A stretch of DNA of 64,000 nucleotides from CALAED01 sp036378315. Lineage in GTDB: Bacteria > Actinomycetota > Actinomycetes > Streptosporangiales > Streptosporangiaceae. Shown here piece after piece: positions 16,844 through 24,076 of this stretch. The notes under the pieces were generated by a model. That model saw only the letters and a list, made by a program, of their open reading frames with translations, was not told the origin of the DNA and made no database searches. Position 1 is the stretch's first letter. The number at the start of each line of letters is the position of its first letter. A program made the translations under genes and the position numbers. The stretch covers positions 1-64,000 of the forward strand of contig DASUWU010000046.1 of assembly GCA_036378315.1 (NCBI GenBank), given 5' to 3'.

Positions 16844-19327
16844 TCAGTCGATCGCCTGCCGGGTGAGGGCGGGCGGGCGGCGGGTGGGCAGGAGCCAGGC
16901 CGTGGCGGTGGCGAGCAGCGGGACGCCGGCCACGGTGGCGACGAGGCTGAGCACGGGAACGTGGCTCAGCATGCCGAGATGCCGCACGTACGCGCCGAAC
17001 AGGGCCAGGTAGGCACCCATGGTGCCGAGCAGCGCGCCCAGCAGGGCGAGCCCGCCCGCGGTGGCGGCCGCGAGCGTCCGGCGGATCGAGCCGGTCGCGC
17101 CCGTGGCGATGAGGGTGCGCAGGTCGCGTGCGCTCTCGCCGCGGATGAGTCCCACGGTCATGGCGAGCACGCCCAGGGCCACCAGTGCCCCGGCGATCGT
17201 CGCGACGGTACGGACCGTCGCCAGCGAGCGTTGTTCGTCCCTGCTCTCGAGCGTCAGGCCCGCGTTGACGGACATGTGCTTGGCCGCCGTGATCTGCGCG
17301 GCGGTGAGCGGTTGGTCCGCCTCGATGAGCCAGCCGACCGGCGCGGCCTGCCAGCCCGCGCGGCGTAGCCCGTACGGGGTGATGAGCGTGCTCGGGCCTG
17401 AGGAGTAGCGCGGCACGTCGACGTGCTCGGTGCGCGGCGTGGGGGCGTCGCGCGCCGCGTTGACGTAGCTCAGCGGGCCCGGCTGCGAGGTGAGGACGTC
17501 GACGTCGGGCCGGGGGGTGAGGCGGAGGCGCCGGAGCAGGTCCGGGGTGGCGACGTAGACCATGCCGACGTCGCGGAAGCTGTTCGACCCCACGTGCCTG
17601 CCGAGCCCGATCATCGGGCGGACCGCCTTTCCGTGCGATGTTTCCCGGTCCTCGTCGCCGACGGCGGCGTACAGGGCGACCACGCTGGAGTGGGGGAGCG
17701 TGGCCGCGAACCGGTCGACCTGGGACCGCAGGCCGGCCACCTGCGCGGGCGTACGTTCCGGGACGACGGGGCCTGTGGTGCCGATGCGCACCAGTAGCTG
17801 CCGGTCCGACAGGTTGCCCTCGGCGGCCGGATGCTTGGCGGTGGTCGCGATGATGGCGACGGCCACCGCCATCCCGAGGGCGAGGCTGATGGCGGCGAGC
17901 GCAGCGGCCGATCGTGCCTGGTAGCGGACCAGGTCGCGGAACGCCAACCGGACCGCGACGGGGAGCCGCGACCCGCTCCCGCCGAACACGCGGACCGCGA
18001 GCGGGCCGGCGAAGAGGATCCCGAGGGCGATGGCGATCGTGCCGGCGAGGAACAGCGGCGGGTTGGCGTGGTCCTTGGCCGTGTCGACCCCGAGCGCCAG
18101 ACAGCCGACGCCGGCCATGAGGAGGAGGACGGCGGCGATGGCCGGGCGATGCGCCTGCTTCGGCCGCGGCGGCCGCGCGGACAGGGCCCGCACGATCGGC
18201 ACGCGCGCCGCGGTCCTGGCCGGCCACCAGGCGGCCGCGGTGGCCGTCGCGACGGCGAGGACGACGTCGGCTCCGATGATCGCCCAGGGGACGGCGAGGC
18301 GGTCGATGCGATGCCCGGCCGCCGGCTCCAGCCACGGGGCGCCGGCGAACCAGCCGGCCAGTCCGGCGGCCGTCCCGATCAGCGCGGCGATGCCGCCGAT
18401 CAGCGCGCCGCCCGCCAGCATCACCAGGCGCAGGTGCCGCGCGGTCGCGCCGATCGCGGCGAGCATGCCGAGCTGGCGCAGGCGGCGTTGCGCCACGACG
18501 GCGAAGCCGGCGGCGGCGATGAACGCGACGAGGAGGAGGGTCAACGTGGTGGCCGCGAACGCGACCAGGGCCGCGGCGCCGTTCTCCGTCCGTCCGCGCT
18601 CCCGCACCGTCGGCCGCGCCCCGCCCGCGCCGCGGAACGACGCGACCCGCTCGGCGTCCGCCCGCACCAGGATGGTGGTCGATTCGGCCCGTGCATGAGC
18701 CTGCGGCGCCACCAGGGCGAACGTGTCGCTCAGGTCGCTGGGATTCTCGACGGTCCCGACGACGGTCAGGCGGCTGCCGGCGAGGACGAGCGACCGCCCG
18801 AGGCCGGTATCGAAGAGGCTCGCAGCGTGATCGGTGAGCGCGACCTCGCCGGGCCGCGCCGGATAACGTCCTGCGCGCAGGCGCAGCATCGGCCGGCCGT
18901 ACGGGCCGTGCGGGTCCTGGGCTCGTACGTCGACGGTCTGGATCGACCCGGGAACCGGCGCTGCGGCGTGATTGATCACATCGATGGTGCCGAACCACTT
19001 CCGGGCGGCGGCGATGCCGGCGTCGCCGGGACCGTCGAGCTGGATGCGCGCCGTGGCCGTGCCGAAGTCGGCGGCGCGCAACGGGACCATGTTGGAGGCG
19101 ACCGACGCGCTCAGCACGGCGGCCGTGACGGCCAGGCCGAGCAGCCCCAACGTCAGGATCTGCTGCCGCCAGTCGCGGCGGAACAGCCGCCAGGCCCAGC
19201 GGACCAGCGCCCGGCGGGCCGCGACACCCCCATGGCCGCGTCCATTCCCGCGCCACCCGCCGGTGGCGGGCCGGGCCGCGTGCTCCCTCGTGCCTGCGCT
19301 CATGCCTGTGCTCATGCCTGCGCTCAT
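16844..19327 (-). CDS. FtsX-like ABC permease
   Basis: This is an 827-residue MacB/FtsX-type permease. An N-terminal membrane segment (LTLGLLGLAVTAAVLSASVASN) is followed by a large extracytoplasmic domain and three membrane segments around residues 240-400. A further helix, a second extracytoplasmic domain and a final FtsX-type block (VATIAGALVALGVLAMTVGLIRGESARDLRTL) complete it. The start ATG overlaps the ATPase stop, and two more in-frame ATGs follow at 12-base steps in a tandem repeat. It acts with the LolD-like ATPase next to it, and its cargo is not evident. Longer open frames to 19426 and 19487 are shadows of the ATPase gene. Confidence 0.9.
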   Translation of the reverse strand: MSAGMSTGMSAGTREHAARPATGGWRGNGRGHGGVAARRALVRWAWRLFRRDWRQQILTLGLLGLAVTAAVLSASVASNMVPLRAADFGTATARIQLDGPGDAGIAAARKWFGTIDVINHAAAPVPGSIQTVDVRAQDPHGPYGRPMLRLRAGRYPARPGEVALTDHAASLFDTGLGRSLVLAGSRLTVVGTVENPSDLSDTFALVAPQAHARAESTTILVRADAERVASFRGAGGARPTVRERGRTENGAAALVAFAATTLTLLLVAFIAAAGFAVVAQRRLRQLGMLAAIGATARHLRLVMLAGGALIGGIAALIGTAAGLAGWFAGAPWLEPAAGHRIDRLAVPWAIIGADVVLAVATATAAAWWPARTAARVPIVRALSARPPRPKQAHRPAIAAVLLLMAGVGCLALGVDTAKDHANPPLFLAGTIAIALGILFAGPLAVRVFGGSGSRLPVAVRLAFRDLVRYQARSAAALAAISLALGMAVAVAIIATTAKHPAAEGNLSDRQLLVRIGTTGPVVPERTPAQVAGLRSQVDRFAATLPHSSVVALYAAVGDEDRETSHGKAVRPMIGLGRHVGSNSFRDVGMVYVATPDLLRRLRLTPRPDVDVLTSQPGPLSYVNAARDAPTPRTEHVDVPRYSSGPSTLITPYGLRRAGWQAAPVGWLIEADQPLTAAQITAAKHMSVNAGLTLESRDEQRSLATVRTVATIAGALVALGVLAMTVGLIRGESARDLRTLIATGATGSIRRTLAAATAGGLALLGALLGTMGAYLALFGAYVRHLGMLSHVPVLSLVATVAGVPLLATATAWLLPTRRPPALTRQAID
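19291..19326. repeat. 12-bp tandem repeat at the ATPase-permease junction
   Basis: There are three copies of TGCCTGC/TGCTCA. Each unit places an in-frame ATG at the head of the FtsX-like permease, and the ATPase stop codon also lies in the array. The permease N-terminus reads MSAGMSTGMSAG as a result. Confidence 0.85.
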
Positions 19328-20049
19328 GCCTTCTGTCCGGGCTCGAGCAGCGACTCGGGGCCCGCGGGCGCGACGGTCTGGTCGACCATCCGCCCGTCCC
19401 TGATGAACACCACGCGGTCGGCCCACGACGCCAGCCGCGAGTCGTGCGTGACGACCACCCCGGCGACTCCCGACCGGCAGGCGGCACGCAACAGGCGCAT
19501 CACCGCCTCGCCGTTGACGGAGTCGAGGGCGCCGCTCGGCTCGTCGGCGAGCAGCAGCTTGCGCTCGCCCACCAGGGCCCGCGCGATCGCCACCCGCTGC
19601 CGCTCTCCGCCCGACAGTTCGTCCGGGTGGCGGTCGGCCCGGTCGGCAAGGCCGAGCCGCTCGAGCACCGCGAGACCGGCCGCCCGCGCGTCCTTCGCGC
19701 CGAGGCCGTCGAGCTCCAGCGGCAGCGCGACGTTCTCGACCGCGGTGAGCCCGGCGAGCAGGTTGAAGTCCTGGAAGACGTAGCCGATCGTGCGCCGGCG
19801 CAGCCGGGCCCTGGCATGACGCGACATGGTCGACAGCGCCGCGCCGGCGACCAGGACCTCCCCGCTCGTCGGCTCCTCCAGGCTGCCGGCGATCGTCAGC
19901 AGCGTGCTCTTGCCGGCGCCGCTCGGGCCCATGACGGCCACCAGTTCGCCTTGGTGGACCGACAGATCGACCTCACGGAGCGCATGGACCTCGGCCGCGC
20001 CCGCGCCGTGCACCTTCGACACCCGGCGCAGCTCGAGCATCGTCGTCAT
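19324..20049 (-). CDS. ABC ATPase, MacB/LolD type
   Basis: This 241-residue ATPase powers the FtsX-like permease. Walker A is GPSGAGKSTLL, the Q-loop is YVFQDFNLL, the signature is LSGGERQRVAIARAL, Walker B is LLLADEPSGALD, and the switch His is in VVVTHDSR. These are typical of the MacB/LolD group, which uses mechanotransmission rather than classical substrate transport. Its ATG overlaps the padR stop (ATGA), and its stop overlaps the permease start. A C-terminal Pro/Glu-rich tail is unremarkable. Confidence 0.95.
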   Translation of the reverse strand: MTTMLELRRVSKVHGAGAAEVHALREVDLSVHQGELVAVMGPSGAGKSTLLTIAGSLEEPTSGEVLVAGAALSTMSRHARARLRRRTIGYVFQDFNLLAGLTAVENVALPLELDGLGAKDARAAGLAVLERLGLADRADRHPDELSGGERQRVAIARALVGERKLLLADEPSGALDSVNGEAVMRLLRAACRSGVAGVVVTHDSRLASWADRVVFIRDGRMVDQTVAPAGPESLLEPGQKA

Positions 20050-20660
20050 CGCCGTGCCCCCTGACGACGTGCGGTCCGGCCCCCGGCGCCGGATGCCGGC
20101 GCGGCTGGTGCCGGTGTGGCGGGCGCGGGTGTGGCGGGCGGCGCCGGCTCCCGCAGGCGGATCTCCGCAGCGTCCAGCCACCGTACGACCCCTTCGAGCC
20201 GGAAGAGCTCGGCGTCCACGACGAGCGCCAGGCCCACGTCGCGCTCCGCGTCCTCGCCCCCGTGGGCCTTGAGCCGCGTGTACCGCTGCATCATCTCGAC
20301 GAGGTGCCGGCGGTGGGCCTGGATGACCTCGCTTACGTCGACACCCGGCACCCGCAGGCTCACCAGCACCTTGATGACCAGCTCGTCCCTCGGCGGCGCC
20401 GCGCCGTCCGGAGCCCGGAGCCACCCGGTCAGCTCCTCGGTCCCGGTCGCGGTGATACGGAAGAGCTTCTGCGGACCGTCGCGGTCCGTGTCGTCGGACT
20501 CGACGAGCCCGTCGCGTTCGAGGCGCTGCAGGGTCGTGTAGACCTGCCCGATGTTCAGCGGCCAGAGGTCGCCGGTCCTCGACTCGAACTCCTGCCGCAG
20601 CCGCAGGCCGTACGACGGGCCCTCGCTCAGCAACGCGAGCAGCGCGTGTCGGATGCTCAT
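20046..20660 (-). CDS. PadR-family repressor of the FtsX-type operon
   Basis: This 204-residue regulator has a winged-helix N-domain (LLALLSEGPSYGLRLRQEFESR, then YTTLQRLERDGLVES) and a C-terminal helical domain of the PadR/Vir type (VSLRVPGVDVSEVIQAHRRHLVEMMQRY). An Ala/Pro-rich tail of about 35 residues (PATPAPATPAPAAP) is an addition to the family. The operon order padR-ATPase-permease, with ATGA overlaps and a PadR-type dyad over the promoter, makes it the likely autorepressor and the sensor for the exported or toxic compound. Confidence 0.9.
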   Translation of the reverse strand: MSIRHALLALLSEGPSYGLRLRQEFESRTGDLWPLNIGQVYTTLQRLERDGLVESDDTDRDGPQKLFRITATGTEELTGWLRAPDGAAPPRDELVIKVLVSLRVPGVDVSEVIQAHRRHLVEMMQRYTRLKAHGGEDAERDVGLALVVDAELFRLEGVVRWLDAAEIRLREPAPPATPAPATPAPAAPASGAGGRTARRQGARR

Positions 20661-20689
20661 GATTGGTCCGCACAGGTGATCATGTGAGG

Positions 20690-20719
20690 ACTATACCGAG
20701 TATCATACCCGGTATACAA
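20690..20719 (-). promoter_or_regulatory. padR promoter with embedded PadR dyad
   Basis: On the minus strand TTGTAT (20714-20719) and TATAGT (20690-20695) are 18 bases apart. The spacer holds a 25-bp dyad at 20692-20716 (TATACCGAGTAT-C-ATACCCGGTATA, 11 of 12 positions matching), with the ATAC/GTAT half-sites usual for PadR operators. Binding would cover both promoter elements. Confidence 0.8.
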
Positions 20720-20730
20720 CTCCTCGCCGG

Positions 20731-22161
20731 CTAGAGCCCGATGGACTGGCGGAGGAGTGGGGCGTTGCGGCGCGCGACCGGGACCGTCTCGTGGGTGCGC
20801 GCGTCGGTGATGAGCAGCAGGGTTCCCTTGAAGCCCTGCTCCACTTCTCTGATCCGGCCGAGGTTGACGAGGAACCGGCGGTGCACGCGCAGGAATCCCT
20901 TGTCCTGGAGTTGTTGCTCGAGGCGGTCGAGGCCGCGGGTGGCGGCCTGCAGGCGTCCTTGGTCGCTCGTCAGCCACACCTTGTTGTGGTCGGCCTCGGC
21001 GAACCGGATCTCGCGGGGATCGAGGAGCACCCACCGGTCGTCGCGCAGCGCGATGACCCGGCTCGGCAGCGCGCGGGGCTGGGAGGAGGCGAACAGCGGG
21101 TCGCTCGACGACGCCCCGAAGGTGTCGGGAGATCCGAAGGCGGCCAGCACGCCGATCACCCTGGTACCGGTGAGCACCGGGCGTACCGAGACCCAGACGG
21201 GTGTGCCCAGGAACGGCACGAAGATCTGTGTCGATCCGGTCCAGTGCGGATCCTGCCTGGCGCGCTCGACGGCGCGCCGGGTCAGCCGCGGCAGGGTGGG
21301 CAGTTGCGGAGTCCACCGGTGGGCCGGCGCGTACGCCGGCGTATCAGCCGGCGTGCCCATCAGCGCGGCCGCCTCGCTGTTCGCGAGCACGACGTTTCCG
21401 GCCGGATCGATCGCGGCGAGCGGGGTCGCCGGCGCCAGGCGGGCGTCGGTGAGGGCGGCGGCCAGGAGCGTGCCGCTCTGGTGTGCGCGCTGCCGCAGCT
21501 TGGCCTCGGTGGCCGCGGCGACTTTGCGCAGCCACGGCAGGACGGCGTCCGACAGCGGTGACTTCCAGCACGAGATGTTCAGGACGGCGAGCGGTTCCTG
21601 GGTGACGACGTCACGGACGGCGACGCCCGCGCACGCCCACGGATGGAAGCCGCGGCACCAGTGCTCGGGCCCCCTGACCATGACCGGGCGGTGGCTTTCC
21701 AGCGCCGTCCCCATGCCGTTCGTCCCGCTCGCCCATTCGGACCAGGTGAACCAGGGAGCGAGGTTCCGGTCCGCGGCGAGGTGCAGGATGCGCCGGCTTC
21801 CCCAGGTCGCCAGGATGCGCCCGTCGGAGTCGGCCACGGTGACCAGCCCGTCGAGGCCGTCGACCTCGCCGGCGGCGGAGGCTGCCAGGCCGCCGAGCTC
21901 GGCGAACACCACATCGTGGTCGATGGAGTGCGGGCTCATCTCGACCGCGGCCGGCGCCTGGTCCAACCCGGGGTCGACCTCGTATTCCTCCCGGCAGCGG
22001 TACCAGGACATGAGGATCTCGGGCCGGACCCCGCGGACGGCGTCCGCGCCCGCGGCGAAGCTCTCCCAGGCGGCGGTGGTCCGCCTCAGGTCGTCGTCGG
22101 CCAGTCCCGGTCCGCTCGTCGCGTGTCCGGTACCGCTCGTTCGGTCTCTCGCGCCGTTCAT
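20731..22161 (-). CDS. GAF-PAS-LytTR transcriptional regulator
   Basis: This is a 476-residue cytoplasmic regulator. Residues 30-210 resemble the AcoR-type N-terminus: SWYRCREEYEVDPG, then a GAF domain with the ASGTNGMGTALESH motif and an HPWACAGVAVRD segment. A PAS-like part follows (AAIDPAGNVVLANSEAAALMG). Residues about 365-475 form a LytTR DNA-binding domain (EIRFAEADHNKVWL, KGFLRVHRRFLVNLGRI). The pairing of an alcohol/acetoin-type sensor with LytTR is uncommon. It is divergent from the PQQ alcohol-oxidation genes across a 170-bp gap and is their likely regulator. The ligand is unknown; an alcohol, an aldehyde or a metal are all possible. Confidence 0.87.
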   Translation of the reverse strand: MNGARDRTSGTGHATSGPGLADDDLRRTTAAWESFAAGADAVRGVRPEILMSWYRCREEYEVDPGLDQAPAAVEMSPHSIDHDVVFAELGGLAASAAGEVDGLDGLVTVADSDGRILATWGSRRILHLAADRNLAPWFTWSEWASGTNGMGTALESHRPVMVRGPEHWCRGFHPWACAGVAVRDVVTQEPLAVLNISCWKSPLSDAVLPWLRKVAAATEAKLRQRAHQSGTLLAAALTDARLAPATPLAAIDPAGNVVLANSEAAALMGTPADTPAYAPAHRWTPQLPTLPRLTRRAVERARQDPHWTGSTQIFVPFLGTPVWVSVRPVLTGTRVIGVLAAFGSPDTFGASSSDPLFASSQPRALPSRVIALRDDRWVLLDPREIRFAEADHNKVWLTSDQGRLQAATRGLDRLEQQLQDKGFLRVHRRFLVNLGRIREVEQGFKGTLLLITDARTHETVPVARRNAPLLRQSIGL

Positions 22162-22331
22162 CCCATCCCCCTTTGCGGTCGGGGAAGAGCGATTCAGGAT
22201 CGTGATCCGGACGCAACAACGACGTAATGAGCAACCCGCCGCACTGCTGACCCAGCACCCAGGCTAGCTGTCACGGGACGGCACACCAATAGTCAACCGC
22301 GACATGACTGTAGAAGTGGGGCGATGCGTAC

Positions 22332-23480
22332 ATGCGGGCCGTGGTGTACCTAAAGCCCTTCGAGGTGGGAGTTGAGGAAGTCCCCGACCCGCGCATCGAG
22401 CAGCCGAACGACGTGATCGTACGGATCACGTCCTCGTGCATCTGCGGGTCCGACCTGCACATGTACGAGGGGCGAACATTGGCCGAGCCCGGCATCGTTT
22501 TCGGTCACGAGAATCTCGGGATCATCGAGGAGGTCGGCAGCGGCGTCACCCGCCTGGAGCAGGGTGACCGCGTCGTGATGCCGTTCAACGTGGCCTGCGG
22601 ATTCTGCAAGAACTGCGTGGCCGGCCGTACCGGATTCTGCCTCACGGTCAACCCGTCGGGCTTCGCCGGCGGCGCCTACGGCTATGTGGCCATGGGGCCG
22701 TATCCCGGCGGCCAGGCCGAATACCTGCGGGTGCCCTACGCCGACTTCAACTGCCTGCCGCTGCCGCCGGGCACCGAGCACGAGGCCGACTACGCGCTGC
22801 TCGCCGACATCTTCCCGACCGGGTACCACGGCTGCGAGCTCGCCGACGTCTCGCCAGGGGAGACGGTGGCCGTGTACGGCGCCGGGCCCGTCGGGCTGAT
22901 GGCCGCGTACTCCGCGCAGCTCCGCGGGGCCTCCCGGGTCTTCGCCGTCGATCGCGTGCCCGAGCGGCTCGCCAAGGCGCGGGAGATCGGCGCGATCCCC
23001 ATCGACTTCTCCCAGGGCGACCCGGTCGAGCAGATCCGGGAGCAGACCGGCGGCGAAGGTACCGACAAAGGCATCGACGCGGTCGGGTACCAGGCGCTCA
23101 CGCGGACCGCCGATCGTGAAGACCCGGCCACGGTCTTGAACCAGCTCGTACGGACCGTGCGCCCGACGGGCGCGCTCGGCGTCCCCGGCCTGTACGTGCC
23201 CGCCGACCCCGGCGGGGTCGACGAGCACGCCAGGAAGGGGATGTTGCGGGTCGCGATCGGCGCGCTGTTCGAGAAGGGACTGCGCGTGGGCACCGGGCAG
23301 GCGAACGTCAAGCGCTACAACCGGCAGCTGCGCGACATGATCACCACGGGCCGGGCCACGCCGAGCTTCGTGGTCTCGCACGAACTTCCGCTCGCCGACG
23401 CACCCGACGCCTACCGGAAATTCGACCAGCGCGTGGATGGCTACACCAAAGTCATCCTCAAACCCGACTCCATCCCATGA
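22332..23480 (+). CDS. Zinc alcohol dehydrogenase of the glutathione-independent formaldehyde dehydrogenase type
   Basis: This is a 382-residue medium-chain dehydrogenase. Catalytic zinc ligands are Cys38 (CICGSD) and His59-Glu60 (FGHEN). Structural zinc ligands are Cys89, Cys92, Cys95 and Cys103 (CGFCKNCVAGRTGFC). The NAD site is VYGAGPVGLMAAY. The long ALTRTADREDPATVLNQLVR and PGLYVPADPGGVD segments belong to the FdhA-like formaldehyde dismutase/dehydrogenase group rather than simple alcohol dehydrogenases. It is the first gene of the alcohol-oxidation module, so removal of the formaldehyde or other aldehyde made by the PQQ enzyme is the obvious role. The exact substrate is inferred. Confidence 0.88.
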   Translation: MRAVVYLKPFEVGVEEVPDPRIEQPNDVIVRITSSCICGSDLHMYEGRTLAEPGIVFGHENLGIIEEVGSGVTRLEQGDRVVMPFNVACGFCKNCVAGRTGFCLTVNPSGFAGGAYGYVAMGPYPGGQAEYLRVPYADFNCLPLPPGTEHEADYALLADIFPTGYHGCELADVSPGETVAVYGAGPVGLMAAYSAQLRGASRVFAVDRVPERLAKAREIGAIPIDFSQGDPVEQIREQTGGEGTDKGIDAVGYQALTRTADREDPATVLNQLVRTVRPTGALGVPGLYVPADPGGVDEHARKGMLRVAIGALFEKGLRVGTGQANVKRYNRQLRDMITTGRATPSFVVSHELPLADAPDAYRKFDQRVDGYTKVILKPDSIP

Positions 23481-23598
23481 CCGTAGCCCCCAGGCGAGCA
23501 TTGCGGAAATCCCTGTCCCGAGCTGCGCCATGCCGTCCAGGAACCATTCGTCCGCTTCGGCGGAGAAGCAATATCCGTTCTATTTAGGAGGTGACGTA

Positions 23599-24063
23599 AT
23601 GGCGACCCCCACCGACGATCGATCCCAACTGGTAAGCAAGTTGGGGCTGGACCGGCAAAACGGGGCGGCGCTGGGCCGAGTGCTGGCCACGGGAAACATC
23701 GGTGAGGCCGAGGAGGGGCCCGACGGCCGCATGCGGGCCACCATCCGGATCAAGCCGGACGAGCTGGTCTACGACCCCTCGGTCCTCATCCTTCCCCATG
23801 GTGGTGACCTGGATATCGAGATCATCAACGATGACCTCAACACGCATTGCGCGCTCTTCCCGAGCAATGGCGACAGCCAGTTCATCTGGCTGGTGAACCA
23901 TTCTCGGGGAACGGCGAGCATCAATCTCGACGGCCCGGGCTACTACTGGTACAGCTCCCCCACAGGAAACGACGAAGGCCGGGGTCTGACCGGTGCCATC
24001 GTCGTGCTCGGGGAAGTTCCGCCGGAAGCCCGCCTCGACCGTCCGCAGCAGCCACGACCGTAG
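23599..24063 (+). CDS. Small cupredoxin-like protein next to the PQQ dehydrogenase
   Basis: This is a 154-residue, mostly beta-strand protein with no signal peptide or membrane segment. The ATG is set by a strong TAGGAGGTG ribosome site 6 bases upstream. The order of strands (SVLILPHGGDLDIEIINDDLN, then GPGYYWYSSPT, then GLTGAIVVLG) recalls cupredoxins, with His83-Cys84 in the NTHC loop. The loop that normally carries Cys-x4-His reads YSSPTGNDEGRGLTG and has neither residue, so a blue-copper site is doubtful. It ends 13 bases before the PQQ dehydrogenase and is surely cotranscribed. It may be an electron acceptor, a chaperone or a cofactor-delivery protein. Confidence 0.78.
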   Translation: MATPTDDRSQLVSKLGLDRQNGAALGRVLATGNIGEAEEGPDGRMRATIRIKPDELVYDPSVLILPHGGDLDIEIINDDLNTHCALFPSNGDSQFIWLVNHSRGTASINLDGPGYYWYSSPTGNDEGRGLTGAIVVLGEVPPEARLDRPQQPRP

Positions 24064-24076
24064 AAAGGAGCAGGCG

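Noticed and set aside
22197..22208. GGATC-GT-GATCC dyad between the regulator and formaldehyde dehydrogenase genes
   Set aside because: It is short and does not resemble the direct repeats bound by LytTR proteins; not strong enough to call an operator.
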